Shown in pieces: positions 37,403 to 45,029 of a DNA stretch of 48,843 bases. The DNA lies in assembly GCA_000621765.1 (NCBI GenBank), contig JHXJ01000024.1, positions 1 through 48,843 of the forward strand, in the 5' to 3' direction. The DNA comes from Ruminococcaceae bacterium AB4001. GTDB lineage: Bacteria; Bacillota; Clostridia; Saccharofermentanales; Saccharofermentanaceae. The position numbers and the translations under genes are program-made. The stretch's first letter is position 1, and every line of letters begins with the position of its first letter. The notes beneath the pieces were generated by a model that saw nothing but the letters and a program-made list of their open reading frames with translations, made no database searches and was not told the origin of the DNA.

Positions 37403-38841
37403 TATTTCATTCCGTTAAGAAGATCGATCAATGTCTGTCTTACTACCTGATGGTCAGCCTTGCCCTTGAGAGCTCTCATGGACTGGCCGATAAGGAACGT
37501 GAGGTTCTTCTCTTCGCCTGCGAGATAGCCTGCTACAGCCTTCTCGTTGGCAGCTAAGATCTCCTTGATAACAGGCTCGATCGCGCTTGTATCAGATACA
37601 AGTGCAAGTCCGTTATCAGCGATATACTTCTCCGGGTCAGTGCCTTTGAGGAATGCTTCCTCAAGAGCCTTCTGGCCGGACTTACGGTTGATCTTGCCCT
37701 CATTTACGAGGTTGATTATCTTACCCATGATCTTACCGTCGAAGTCGATGTCTGCTGCCAGAACCTTGGCATCCTTTGCGAGCTTCAGGAGATCTGTCAT
37801 GAGCCAGTTGGAGCAGTCCTTAGGACTGGATGCTACTTCGCATGCAGCCTCGAAAACCTTAACGAGTGCCGGTGTTCCCGTAATGATCTCGGCGTCGTAC
37901 TCAGGAAGTCCTAACTCCTTTACGTATCTCTCACGCTTAGCGTCAGCGAACTCAGGGAGCTCTGCTCTTACCTTTTCGAGGAACTCCTCGGAGATATTGA
38001 TGGGCATGAGGTCGGGGTCCGGGAAATACTTGTAATCCTGGGCATTCTCCTTGGAACGCATGGAGTATGTGTACTCCTGCTCGTCATCCCAGCGTCTGGT
38101 CTCCTGGACAACCTTGCCGCCTTCCTCGATCAGGTCGATCTGTCTGTCGCGCTCGTATTCGATTGCGCGCTCGATCGCCTTGAGGCTTGCGATATTCTTC
38201 ATCTCGGTCCTTGTGCCGAATTCCTTCTGGCCTACGGGTCTTACCGAGAGGTTAACGTCTGCTCTCATGGAACCTTCCTGCATCTTGCAGTCGGAGATTC
38301 CCAAATACTGCATCGTATCCCTGAGCTTCTCGAGATAAGCGATTACTTCTTCGCCGGATCTGAAGTCAGGCTCGGAAACGATCTCAAGGAGCGGAACGCC
38401 GCAGCGGTTAAAGTCAACCATGGTCATGCCCGTAACGGGGTCATGAACGAGCTTACCGGCATCTTCTTCCATGTGGATCTCGTGAATGCCGATGGACTTC
38501 ATTCCCTTTGAAGTCTTGATGTCTACATGACCGTTCCTGCATATTGGGAAATAGAGCTGAGAAATCTGATATGCCTTCGGAAGGTCAGGATAGAAATAGT
38601 TCTTACGGTCGAACTTGTTGTTTCTTGTGATCTCGCAGTTAAGTGCAAGTCCTGCCTTTACGGCATACTCGACTACCTGCTTGTTAAGTGTAGGAAGTGT
38701 GCCCGGCATACCGGAGCAGACTTCGCAAACGTGTGTATTGGGCTCGCCACCGAACTTTGCAGAGCATCCGCAGAAGATCTTGGATTCTGTCGAGAGCTCG
38801 CAGTGTACTTCGAGGCCTATTACCATCTCATAATCCTGCAT
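37402..38841 (-). CDS. gatB: Asp/Glu-tRNA amidotransferase subunit B
   Basis: The 479-residue subunit phosphorylates and amidates Glu-tRNA(Gln) or Asp-tRNA(Asn). GLEVHCEL (9-16) and the zinc-site cysteines in CGCSAKFGG and CEVCSGMPGTLP (24-50) are typical. The C-terminal YqeY-like tRNA-binding tail is complete. It starts four bases after gatA. GatCAB implies that the organism charges tRNA-Gln indirectly, as most Bacillota do. Confidence 0.97.
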   Translation of the reverse strand: MQDYEMVIGLEVHCELSTESKIFCGCSAKFGGEPNTHVCEVCSGMPGTLPTLNKQVVEYAVKAGLALNCEITRNNKFDRKNYFYPDLPKAYQISQLYFPICRNGHVDIKTSKGMKSIGIHEIHMEEDAGKLVHDPVTGMTMVDFNRCGVPLLEIVSEPDFRSGEEVIAYLEKLRDTMQYLGISDCKMQEGSMRADVNLSVRPVGQKEFGTRTEMKNIASLKAIERAIEYERDRQIDLIEEGGKVVQETRRWDDEQEYTYSMRSKENAQDYKYFPDPDLMPINISEEFLEKVRAELPEFADAKRERYVKELGLPEYDAEIITGTPALVKVFEAACEVASSPKDCSNWLMTDLLKLAKDAKVLAADIDFDGKIMGKIINLVNEGKINRKSGQKALEEAFLKGTDPEKYIADNGLALVSDTSAIEPVIKEILAANEKAVAGYLAGEEKNLTFLIGQSMRALKGKADHQVVRQTLIDLLNGMK

Positions 38842-38845
38842 GTCC

Positions 38846-40342
38846 TTAGCCCTCCCCTCTCAAAGCTTCTTCGGGGATCCTGTTCTCGAATCCTTCCTCT
38901 GCCGTTGCTTTCTGGTAAGCAGATGCGACGCCGATGACTGTCTCTTCGCCAAATCTTCTTCCCATGATCTGGAGACCTACAGGAAGACCGTCTGCCGTAA
39001 ATCCGCACGGAACGGACATCGCAGGGATGCCGACGATATTTACGAGTACTGTGCAGATGTCGCCGAGATACATCTTCAAAGGATCTGAAAGGCTCTCACC
39101 CTTCTTCAGTGCTGCAGTAGGAGCAACAGGTCCCAATACTGCATCGTATTTTGCAAAGGCTTCATCGAAAGCCTGCTTGATCAGGTTCTTAACTCTCAAA
39201 GCCTTGTTGTAGTATGCATCGTAGTAACCGGATGACAGAACGAAGTTTCCGAGCATGATCCTTCTCTTTACCTCAAGACCGAAGCCCTCGCTTCTGGACT
39301 TGATGTAGAGCTGGCCTAAGTCTTCAATGCCTTCAGGTCTGTAGCCGTACTTGACTCCGTCGTATCTCGAAAGGTTTGAGCATGCCTCTGCGGTGCAGAT
39401 GATGTAGTACGTAGGGATCGCATACTTGATGATGGGCATCGAGAATGTCTCGACAGTAGCGCCCTTTGACTTAAGGACTTCTACCGCGTCAAGAACTGCC
39501 TTCTTAACGTCAGCATCGATACCGTCGCCGATGTATTCTTCCGGAATACCGAACTTTTTGCCCTCAAGGCTGTAATTTTCGATATTGCCAAGATCGATCT
39601 TTTCAGACTCCAGAGAGGACTGGTCCTTCTGGTCCTTGCCGCTGATAACGTTGAATACTGCAGCGATGTCTTCAGCCTTTCTTCCGATAGGTCCGATCTG
39701 GTCCAGGGAAGAAGCGAAAGCAACGAGACCGTATCTGGAAACTGCACCGTATGTAGGCTTCAGACCCGTTACGCCGCAGAAAGAAGCAGGCTGTCTTATG
39801 GATCCGCCCGTATCAGAACCGAGTGCGACAGGAGCCAGAGCTGCTGCTACGCATGCAGCAGAACCGCCTGATGAACCGCCGGGAACCCTGTCCTTGTCCC
39901 ACGGATTGGATGTTGCACCGAAATAGCTCGTCTCTGTCGTGGAGCCCATGGCGAACTCATCCATATTTGTCTTGCCGAGAATGATCATTCCGGCTTCTTC
40001 TATCTTGCGGATAACCTCTGCATCGTAAGGCGGAACAAAATTCCAGAGCATCTTTGATGCGCATGTCGTCTTTATTCCCTTGGTGCAGATATTGTCCTTG
40101 ATGGCGATCGGTACGCCTGCCAAAGGACCTGTAAGCGTTCCTGCCTTAATTGCTTCATCGGCTTTCTGGGCCTTGGCAAGTGCCTCGTCCCTGATCACGG
40201 TGACATAAGACTTGTACTCGCCGTCTTTTGCATCAATGGCATCAAGAAAAGCCTTTGTCGCTTCAACTGAAGTGATCTTGCCTTCCCTGATCGCAGCGCC
40301 AATTTCAAGCGCGCCTAATTTTCTAATCTCGATATCAGTCAT
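38846..40342 (-). CDS. gatA: Asp/Glu-tRNA amidotransferase subunit A
   Basis: A 498-residue amidase-signature protein that releases ammonia from glutamine for GatB. The Ser-cisSer-Lys triad is visible: Lys82 (AIKDNI), Ser157 (GGSSGGS) and Ser181 (GSDTGGSIRQPA). AAGGAG lies eight bases before the ATG. It begins 12 bases after gatC. Confidence 0.97.
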   Translation of the reverse strand: MTDIEIRKLGALEIGAAIREGKITSVEATKAFLDAIDAKDGEYKSYVTVIRDEALAKAQKADEAIKAGTLTGPLAGVPIAIKDNICTKGIKTTCASKMLWNFVPPYDAEVIRKIEEAGMIILGKTNMDEFAMGSTTETSYFGATSNPWDKDRVPGGSSGGSAACVAAALAPVALGSDTGGSIRQPASFCGVTGLKPTYGAVSRYGLVAFASSLDQIGPIGRKAEDIAAVFNVISGKDQKDQSSLESEKIDLGNIENYSLEGKKFGIPEEYIGDGIDADVKKAVLDAVEVLKSKGATVETFSMPIIKYAIPTYYIICTAEACSNLSRYDGVKYGYRPEGIEDLGQLYIKSRSEGFGLEVKRRIMLGNFVLSSGYYDAYYNKALRVKNLIKQAFDEAFAKYDAVLGPVAPTAALKKGESLSDPLKMYLGDICTVLVNIVGIPAMSVPCGFTADGLPVGLQIMGRRFGEETVIGVASAYQKATAEEGFENRIPEEALRGEG

Positions 40343-40354
40343 GATGCACGCTCC

Positions 40355-40642
40355 TTAATCAAAGGTCTTCGGCACGAGGATCGTACCGTCCTTTGTCTCG
40401 GCCGCGTTACTCAATACCGCGTCCCTCATATCCCCATTGGCAATAACGTCGTCACGCGTTACATTGGAAACGCCAGCCGCATGGCTGAGCGGATCGACGT
40501 TCTCAGTATCAAGCTCACTCAACTGGTCGAAATAACCCAGAATGTCGCCTAATGCCTTCTGTGTTTTCTCTTCATCTTCAGGGCTCAGTTCAAGCCTTCC
40601 GAGGCTCTCTAAGTACTGAACCAAATCCTTGGTGATCTCCAT
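40355..40642 (-). CDS. gatC: Asp/Glu-tRNA amidotransferase subunit C
   Basis: The 95-residue small subunit stabilises GatA and bridges it to GatB. The pattern LGRLELSPEDEEK with ILGYFDQLSELDTENVDPL is characteristic. I chose ATG 40640-40642, with GGAG nine bases upstream, over an in-frame ATG at 40660 that lies upstream of that site. It is first in an operon of six genes: gatC, gatA, gatB, corC, HAD and foldase. Confidence 0.95.
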   Translation of the reverse strand: MEITKDLVQYLESLGRLELSPEDEEKTQKALGDILGYFDQLSELDTENVDPLSHAAGVSNVTRDDVIANGDMRDAVLSNAAETKDGTILVPKTFD

Positions 40643-40787
40643 GTAATTACACTCCTGCATACTACTAGTAGATATCTATAACCTTAGAATTTTATCATGA
40701 CGCCAAATTATAATAAAGGGCTTGGGGGAATATGGGGTGTCTCTGAGAAATAACGGAGTCTGTTTTTCATGATTTTGAGTCTGAAAG

Positions 40788-40906
40788 TTACACTAGTCAC
40801 CCCCTTTTTACCCCGTGTAGTGTAGAAAAACAGGCAATTCTTACACTAGTCGCCCGTTTTTCACCCCATGTAGTGTAAAAACGAGCAAAACTTAGACCAG
40901 TCGGCC
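40788..40906. repeat. Tandem palindromic repeat, two full copies and one partial
   Basis: Units start at 40788, 40841 and 40892 (periods 53 and 51). The first two each hold an inverted pair: TACACTA 40789-40795 with TAGTGTA 40818-40824, and TTACACTA 40841-40848 with TAGTGTAA 40871-40878. A C-rich and T-rich interior is shared. The third copy is decayed (TTAGACCAGTCGGCC). Only two and a half copies are present, and there are no unique spacers, so this is not a CRISPR. With the element at 40911-40957 it fills most of the gap between gatC and the next gene. Confidence 0.75.
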
Positions 40907-40910
40907 AAGC

Positions 40911-40957
40911 AAAAGGGCCGCGCCCGGTGAATCACTTCACTTCGCACCAGCCCTTTT
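40911..40957 (-). repeat. 47-nt palindromic element, copy 2 (terminator-like)
   Basis: It has the same length and core (GAAGTGAAG, two variable bases, ATTCAC) as the element at 19683-19729, with arms AAAAGGGC/GCCCTTTT. It begins 45 bases after the stop of the foldase lipoprotein and probably acts as its terminator. Confidence 0.65.
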
Positions 40958-41001
40958 CACAGTTATTCCGGCCCCTAAATCAAATAGATTGCCGTCTATC
41001 T

Positions 41002-42315
41002 TTAACGCTTATTCTTTTTCTTGTTATTGCCGTTCTTTGACTGAGACTTGCCGGATGACTTGGATCCGGACTTGCCGCTGTTTCCTGAAGTCTTCTTACC
41101 GCTGTTCTCTTCCTTGCCGCTCTTCATCACATGGTTGATGAGAACGATTATTGCAGCGAGGATAGCTACGCCGGCAAGCGAGACGAACACGATGACAATG
41201 ACATTATTTGTCTGCATGGGTTCTGCTGCAGCAGCTGCTTCATCAGCATGGAAATCATGAACGTTCGAATTGATCTCCTCAAGGAGTTCGTTGCTCAATG
41301 TCGTTAATGCAACCTGCTGGAGGTCTTCATCGCTCAGAGCTTTACGTCCGAGATATCCGACGAGGAAATAGCCGTATTCGGGAGCATAGATGATGTCCAG
41401 CTCGCCTTCAGTACGTCCTTCACCATATGCCCATTCCTCAAACTTGGGAACCATTCTGCCCTTGGGGACTTCGATGTCGCCCTGGTCGCGGACCAGGCCG
41501 CTCTCCCTTGCAGCTTCAGCAAGAGGCGTCATGTCATCTATTGTCTTGCAGGCATCCTTCATCTGCTGAGCGGATTCCAATGCCGCATCTTTAGTTGCCT
41601 GATCGGCATTCTGGTCAGCGTAGAAGAGCGCGTATCTTAAATAAGGAACGCTCGTCTCCTCTTCGGTGAACTGGTAATCGGCGCAGTATTTCTTTGAATA
41701 GACATCCGCAAGATAGTATCTCTCGATGATAGTCCTGAAAGTAGCTTCGTCCATTCCGGGACCGTAATAAGTCTGGAGATAATCGTCCATTGTCTTTCCG
41801 GTTGAAGGAAGCTTATTGGTCCTTATGTCTTCCATCATGTCATCGACGGACTGTCTCGTTTCATCGTCGAGCGTTACGCCCTCTTTCTCAGCGCGCTGGC
41901 ATAAGATGCATGTGCTCTCGAAAGACTTCTCCGAATACATAACGAAGAACTCGCCGTATGTGTTGAATTCTTCACCGGAATAGCTTGCTGACAGATCGAT
42001 GAATCCGAGCGATGTTGCGGGATAATAGCCGTTGCTCGCATAACTGCTCAGGTCGCGGAACGAAGCGATGAAGTAGAAGTTTGACTCCTGCTTCATGACC
42101 GGATTGCCGTCAAAATAATACTGGCGGTTCATGTAAGCCTTGAGCTGCGGACCGTAGACTTCATCAAAAGAAGCCGGATTGGCGTTAGTCTGGGTTGCGG
42201 CAGTTCCGGTACCGTTCCCGGAAGACGGTTCTTCTGCGATCGTTCTGTTGTCGCACCCCGTAAACAATGAAGCTATGAGCGTCATTGCGAGGATCATCGT
42301 AGCGAATCTTTTCAT
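41002..42315 (-). CDS. PrsA/SurA-like lipoprotein with C-terminal membrane helix
   Basis: A 437-residue paralogue of the next gene. It has a signal peptide with a lipobox-like LFTGC (Cys21), a helical chaperone-like region, a parvulin-like segment (LRYALFY near 226-232; DQGDIEVPKG through KFEEWAYGEGRTEGELD), a predicted membrane helix (about 373-397) and a basic Lys/Ser/Gly tail. Cys136, Cys139 (CILC), Cys211 and Cys256 are conserved in the paralogue. Anchoring at both ends would be unusual, so topology is uncertain. It starts 20 bases after the paralogue ends. Confidence 0.8.
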   Translation of the reverse strand: MKRFATMILAMTLIASLFTGCDNRTIAEEPSSGNGTGTAATQTNANPASFDEVYGPQLKAYMNRQYYFDGNPVMKQESNFYFIASFRDLSSYASNGYYPATSLGFIDLSASYSGEEFNTYGEFFVMYSEKSFESTCILCQRAEKEGVTLDDETRQSVDDMMEDIRTNKLPSTGKTMDDYLQTYYGPGMDEATFRTIIERYYLADVYSKKYCADYQFTEEETSVPYLRYALFYADQNADQATKDAALESAQQMKDACKTIDDMTPLAEAARESGLVRDQGDIEVPKGRMVPKFEEWAYGEGRTEGELDIIYAPEYGYFLVGYLGRKALSDEDLQQVALTTLSNELLEEINSNVHDFHADEAAAAAEPMQTNNVIVIVFVSLAGVAILAAIIVLINHVMKSGKEENSGKKTSGNSGKSGSKSSGKSQSKNGNNKKKNKR

Positions 42316-42335
42316 CTGTCAGTTACCTTTGAAGA

Positions 42336-43841
42336 TCATTCTTCGTCTTCAGATTTCTCTTCAGATCCCTCTTTGGAGTCTTCAGTCTCTTTGTCATCTT
42401 TACCGGGCTTCTTCCAGACGTCATTGTCTGCGTCATCGGAACCGTCTATGAAGTCATCTTCTTCCTCTTCGGGCTCAGCTGCCTTCTTTGCAGAAGATTT
42501 TTCTTCCTTAACGGGCTTTTCGTCGATCTCATCATCAAACTCATCATCGGAAATGTTCTTTCCGTTCTTGCTGTTCTTGATCGCATAAGCGATGAGGATG
42601 ACGATTACGGCTGCGATGGCAACTCCTGCCAGAGTGATGAAAACGATTACAAGAACGTCAGTTGTTCCCGTGTTCTGTGGAGTTGTTTCAGTGTCTGTAC
42701 CTGAAGGTGTTGTTGCATAGGGATCGAAAACCGGATCTGTCGGTACGGCAACCTCCGGAACAGGTGTAGGTGTAGGGCCTGCGGGAGCGGGTGCATATGC
42801 ATCATTCGTGTAGAACTCGTGTGTTTCGGAATTGATCTCTTCAAGGAGTTCGTTGCTCAGAGCCTTTAATGCAACCTGGTCAAGAGCATCCTGGCTCTGG
42901 GGCTGTAATCCGAGATAGCCTACCACGAAATATCCGTATTCGGGAGCATAGATAACGTCAAGCTCGCCTTCTTTGCGGTCTTCACCATATGCCCACTCTT
43001 CGAACTTGGCAACTGTCTTTCCCTTAGGAACGGCGATGTCGCCCTGATCGTAAACGGTTCCTTCTTCCTGAGCGGCCTGTGCAAGAGTAGTAAGATCATC
43101 AATGCTCTTGCAGGCTTCCTTCATTTTGTTGGCATCTTCAAGAGCCTTGTCCTTAACATCCTGCTCGGCTGTATCAGGTGCATAGAAGAGAGCGTATCTG
43201 ATATTGGGAACATTCTTCTCTTCTTCGCTGAATTCATACTTTGCGCAGTACTCTTTCGAATAAGCATCAGCAAGATAATATCTGTCGAGGACCTTTCTGA
43301 AATTGGCTTCAGTGTTTCCGGGACCATAATAGAACTGCAGATAATCATCAAGAGTCATGTCTGAGAGCGCAGCTTTTCCGGTCTTGATCTCTTCGATAAG
43401 AGCATCGATATCTGCCTTTGTATCATCTGAAAGCGTTACGTCTTCTGCCTCTGCACGGGCGCAAAGAATACATGTGCTCTCAAGTGAATTCTCGGCATAC
43501 TTGACGAAATAATCACCGAAAGTAGCATATTCGTCTCCGGGATATTCAGCCGCAAGATCGATATAGTTCAATGCGGTCTGCGGGTAATAACCCATATTTG
43601 CATAGTTGGACAGCTCAAGGAATGAGTTGATAAAGTAGAAATTCGACTCGGGAAGCGGAATTGCCTGGCCGTCGAAATAATACTGGTGGTCCAGATAATT
43701 AACGAGCTGGTTTGCATAGAGTTCCTCAAATGACTCCGGCTCTCCTAAATCGGTGTAAGCCAATGCCGTAGTACCGGGAAGGATCACCGATGCGGAAACG
43801 GCTGCTGTCAGAATGATACTGCTGATCTTTTTCATCTTCAT
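42336..43841 (-). CDS. PrsA/SurA-like secreted foldase with C-terminal membrane helix
   Basis: A 501-residue protein. ATG 43839-43841 overlaps the glf stop as ATGA with AAAGGA upstream; an upstream in-frame ATG lies inside glf and is unlikely. Features are a signal peptide ending near TALAY, a chaperone-like helical region, a parvulin-like segment (IRYALFY; DQGDIAVPKGKTVAKFEEWA), a Pro/Thr-rich stalk, a membrane helix (about 395-421) and a long acidic cytoplasmic tail with many Asp, Glu and Lys. Conserved cysteines are Cys124, Cys127 (CILC), Cys199 and Cys244. It is probably a foldase or a wall-assembly factor linked to glf. Confidence 0.8.
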   Translation of the reverse strand: MKMKKISSIILTAAVSASVILPGTTALAYTDLGEPESFEELYANQLVNYLDHQYYFDGQAIPLPESNFYFINSFLELSNYANMGYYPQTALNYIDLAAEYPGDEYATFGDYFVKYAENSLESTCILCARAEAEDVTLSDDTKADIDALIEEIKTGKAALSDMTLDDYLQFYYGPGNTEANFRKVLDRYYLADAYSKEYCAKYEFSEEEKNVPNIRYALFYAPDTAEQDVKDKALEDANKMKEACKSIDDLTTLAQAAQEEGTVYDQGDIAVPKGKTVAKFEEWAYGEDRKEGELDVIYAPEYGYFVVGYLGLQPQSQDALDQVALKALSNELLEEINSETHEFYTNDAYAPAPAGPTPTPVPEVAVPTDPVFDPYATTPSGTDTETTPQNTGTTDVLVIVFITLAGVAIAAVIVILIAYAIKNSKNGKNISDDEFDDEIDEKPVKEEKSSAKKAAEPEEEEDDFIDGSDDADNDVWKKPGKDDKETEDSKEGSEEKSEDEE

Positions 43842-44947
43842 TTTGCTATTATCCTTTTGTAGTCTTGCATGCATGCGGCGATGGTATCGTCCATGTCATA
43901 GTATTTATATTTCCCCAATCTGCCTCCGAAAATAACATTTCCGTCTGAAGCAGCTAGTTCTTCATATTTCTTGTAGAGCTCGTTATTCCTCTCGTTGTTG
44001 AGCGGATAGTAAGGCTCGTCACCGGGCTTCCACTCAGCAGGATATTCATGAGTAATAACGGTTCCCTTGCCTTTACCGAACTCGAAATGCTTGTGCTCAA
44101 GTATTCTCGTGAACGGGGTCTCGGCATCGGTATAGTTTACTACTGCATTACCCTGGAAGTCATCAGTATCGGGCAGATATTCCGTCTCAAACCTCAGACT
44201 CCTGTACTCGAGCTGGCCCAGGGAGTAATTATAATACTCATCTATCATTCCCGTATAGATGATCTTATCGGCAATGTTGTCATAGGATTCCCTCTGCTCA
44301 AGGTAATCCACTCCAAGCCTTACTTCGATGCCTTCGAGCATATTTTCGATCCACTTGGTATAACCTCCGACCGGAATGCCCTGATAATTATCGTTGAAAT
44401 AGTTGTTGTCGTAAGTAAGTCTTACGGGAAGTCTCTTGATTATGAATGCCGGGAGCTCAGTTGCCTTCCTGCCCCACTGCTTCTCTGTATAGCCCTTAAC
44501 GAGCTTGTTGTAGATGTCAGGTCCGATGAGGGAGATTGCCTGCTCCTCAAGGTTCTGGGGTTCTTCGACCTTGCCAAGAGCGATCTGCTCGTCGAGCTTT
44601 GCCCTTGCTTCGGCAGGAGTTACGACACCCCACATCTTATTGAAAGTATACATATTGAAGGGCATTGAGTAGAGCTCGCCCTTGTAGTTTGCGACTACGC
44701 AGTTAGTGTAGCGGTTGAATTCAGCGAACTTGTTCGCGAAATCCCAGACTTCCTTGTCACTCGTGTGGAAGATGTGCGCACCGTATTTGTGGACATTAAT
44801 GCCGTTAACGTTCTCTGTATAGACGTTGCCTGCGACATTAGGTCTTCTGTCGATAACAAGACACTTGTATCCGTCATCTGTAGCAAGACGCGCAAAAGTC
44901 GCGCCATAAAGTCCGGCACCTACGATAAGGAAATCATATTCACCCAT
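43838..44947 (-). CDS. glf: UDP-galactopyranose mutase
   Basis: This 369-residue flavoenzyme interconverts UDP-galactopyranose and UDP-galactofuranose, the donor for galactofuranose in surface glycans. It shows the FAD-binding VGAGLYGATFA (9-19), KYGAHIFHT, YTEKQWGR with the active-site region, and GRLGKYKYYDMD near the C-terminus. ATG 44945-44947 with GGAGGG fits the standard family length; a longer frame to 44989 lacks a ribosome binding site. It is coupled to the downstream foldase gene. No glycosyltransferase is adjacent. Confidence 0.96.
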   Translation of the reverse strand: MGEYDFLIVGAGLYGATFARLATDDGYKCLVIDRRPNVAGNVYTENVNGINVHKYGAHIFHTSDKEVWDFANKFAEFNRYTNCVVANYKGELYSMPFNMYTFNKMWGVVTPAEARAKLDEQIALGKVEEPQNLEEQAISLIGPDIYNKLVKGYTEKQWGRKATELPAFIIKRLPVRLTYDNNYFNDNYQGIPVGGYTKWIENMLEGIEVRLGVDYLEQRESYDNIADKIIYTGMIDEYYNYSLGQLEYRSLRFETEYLPDTDDFQGNAVVNYTDAETPFTRILEHKHFEFGKGKGTVITHEYPAEWKPGDEPYYPLNNERNNELYKKYEELAASDGNVIFGGRLGKYKYYDMDDTIAACMQDYKRIIAK

Positions 44948-45029
44948 ATTTATCCCTCCGATTATCTGAAAGTCCTGATAATAATACACTATTTGCGGAA
45001 ATTCGCCTAATCTGAGGCGGTTGTGAAGC

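Noticed and set aside
40788-40906. CRISPR array
   Set aside because: Only two and a half imperfect copies, no unique spacers of equal length, and no cas genes in the window.
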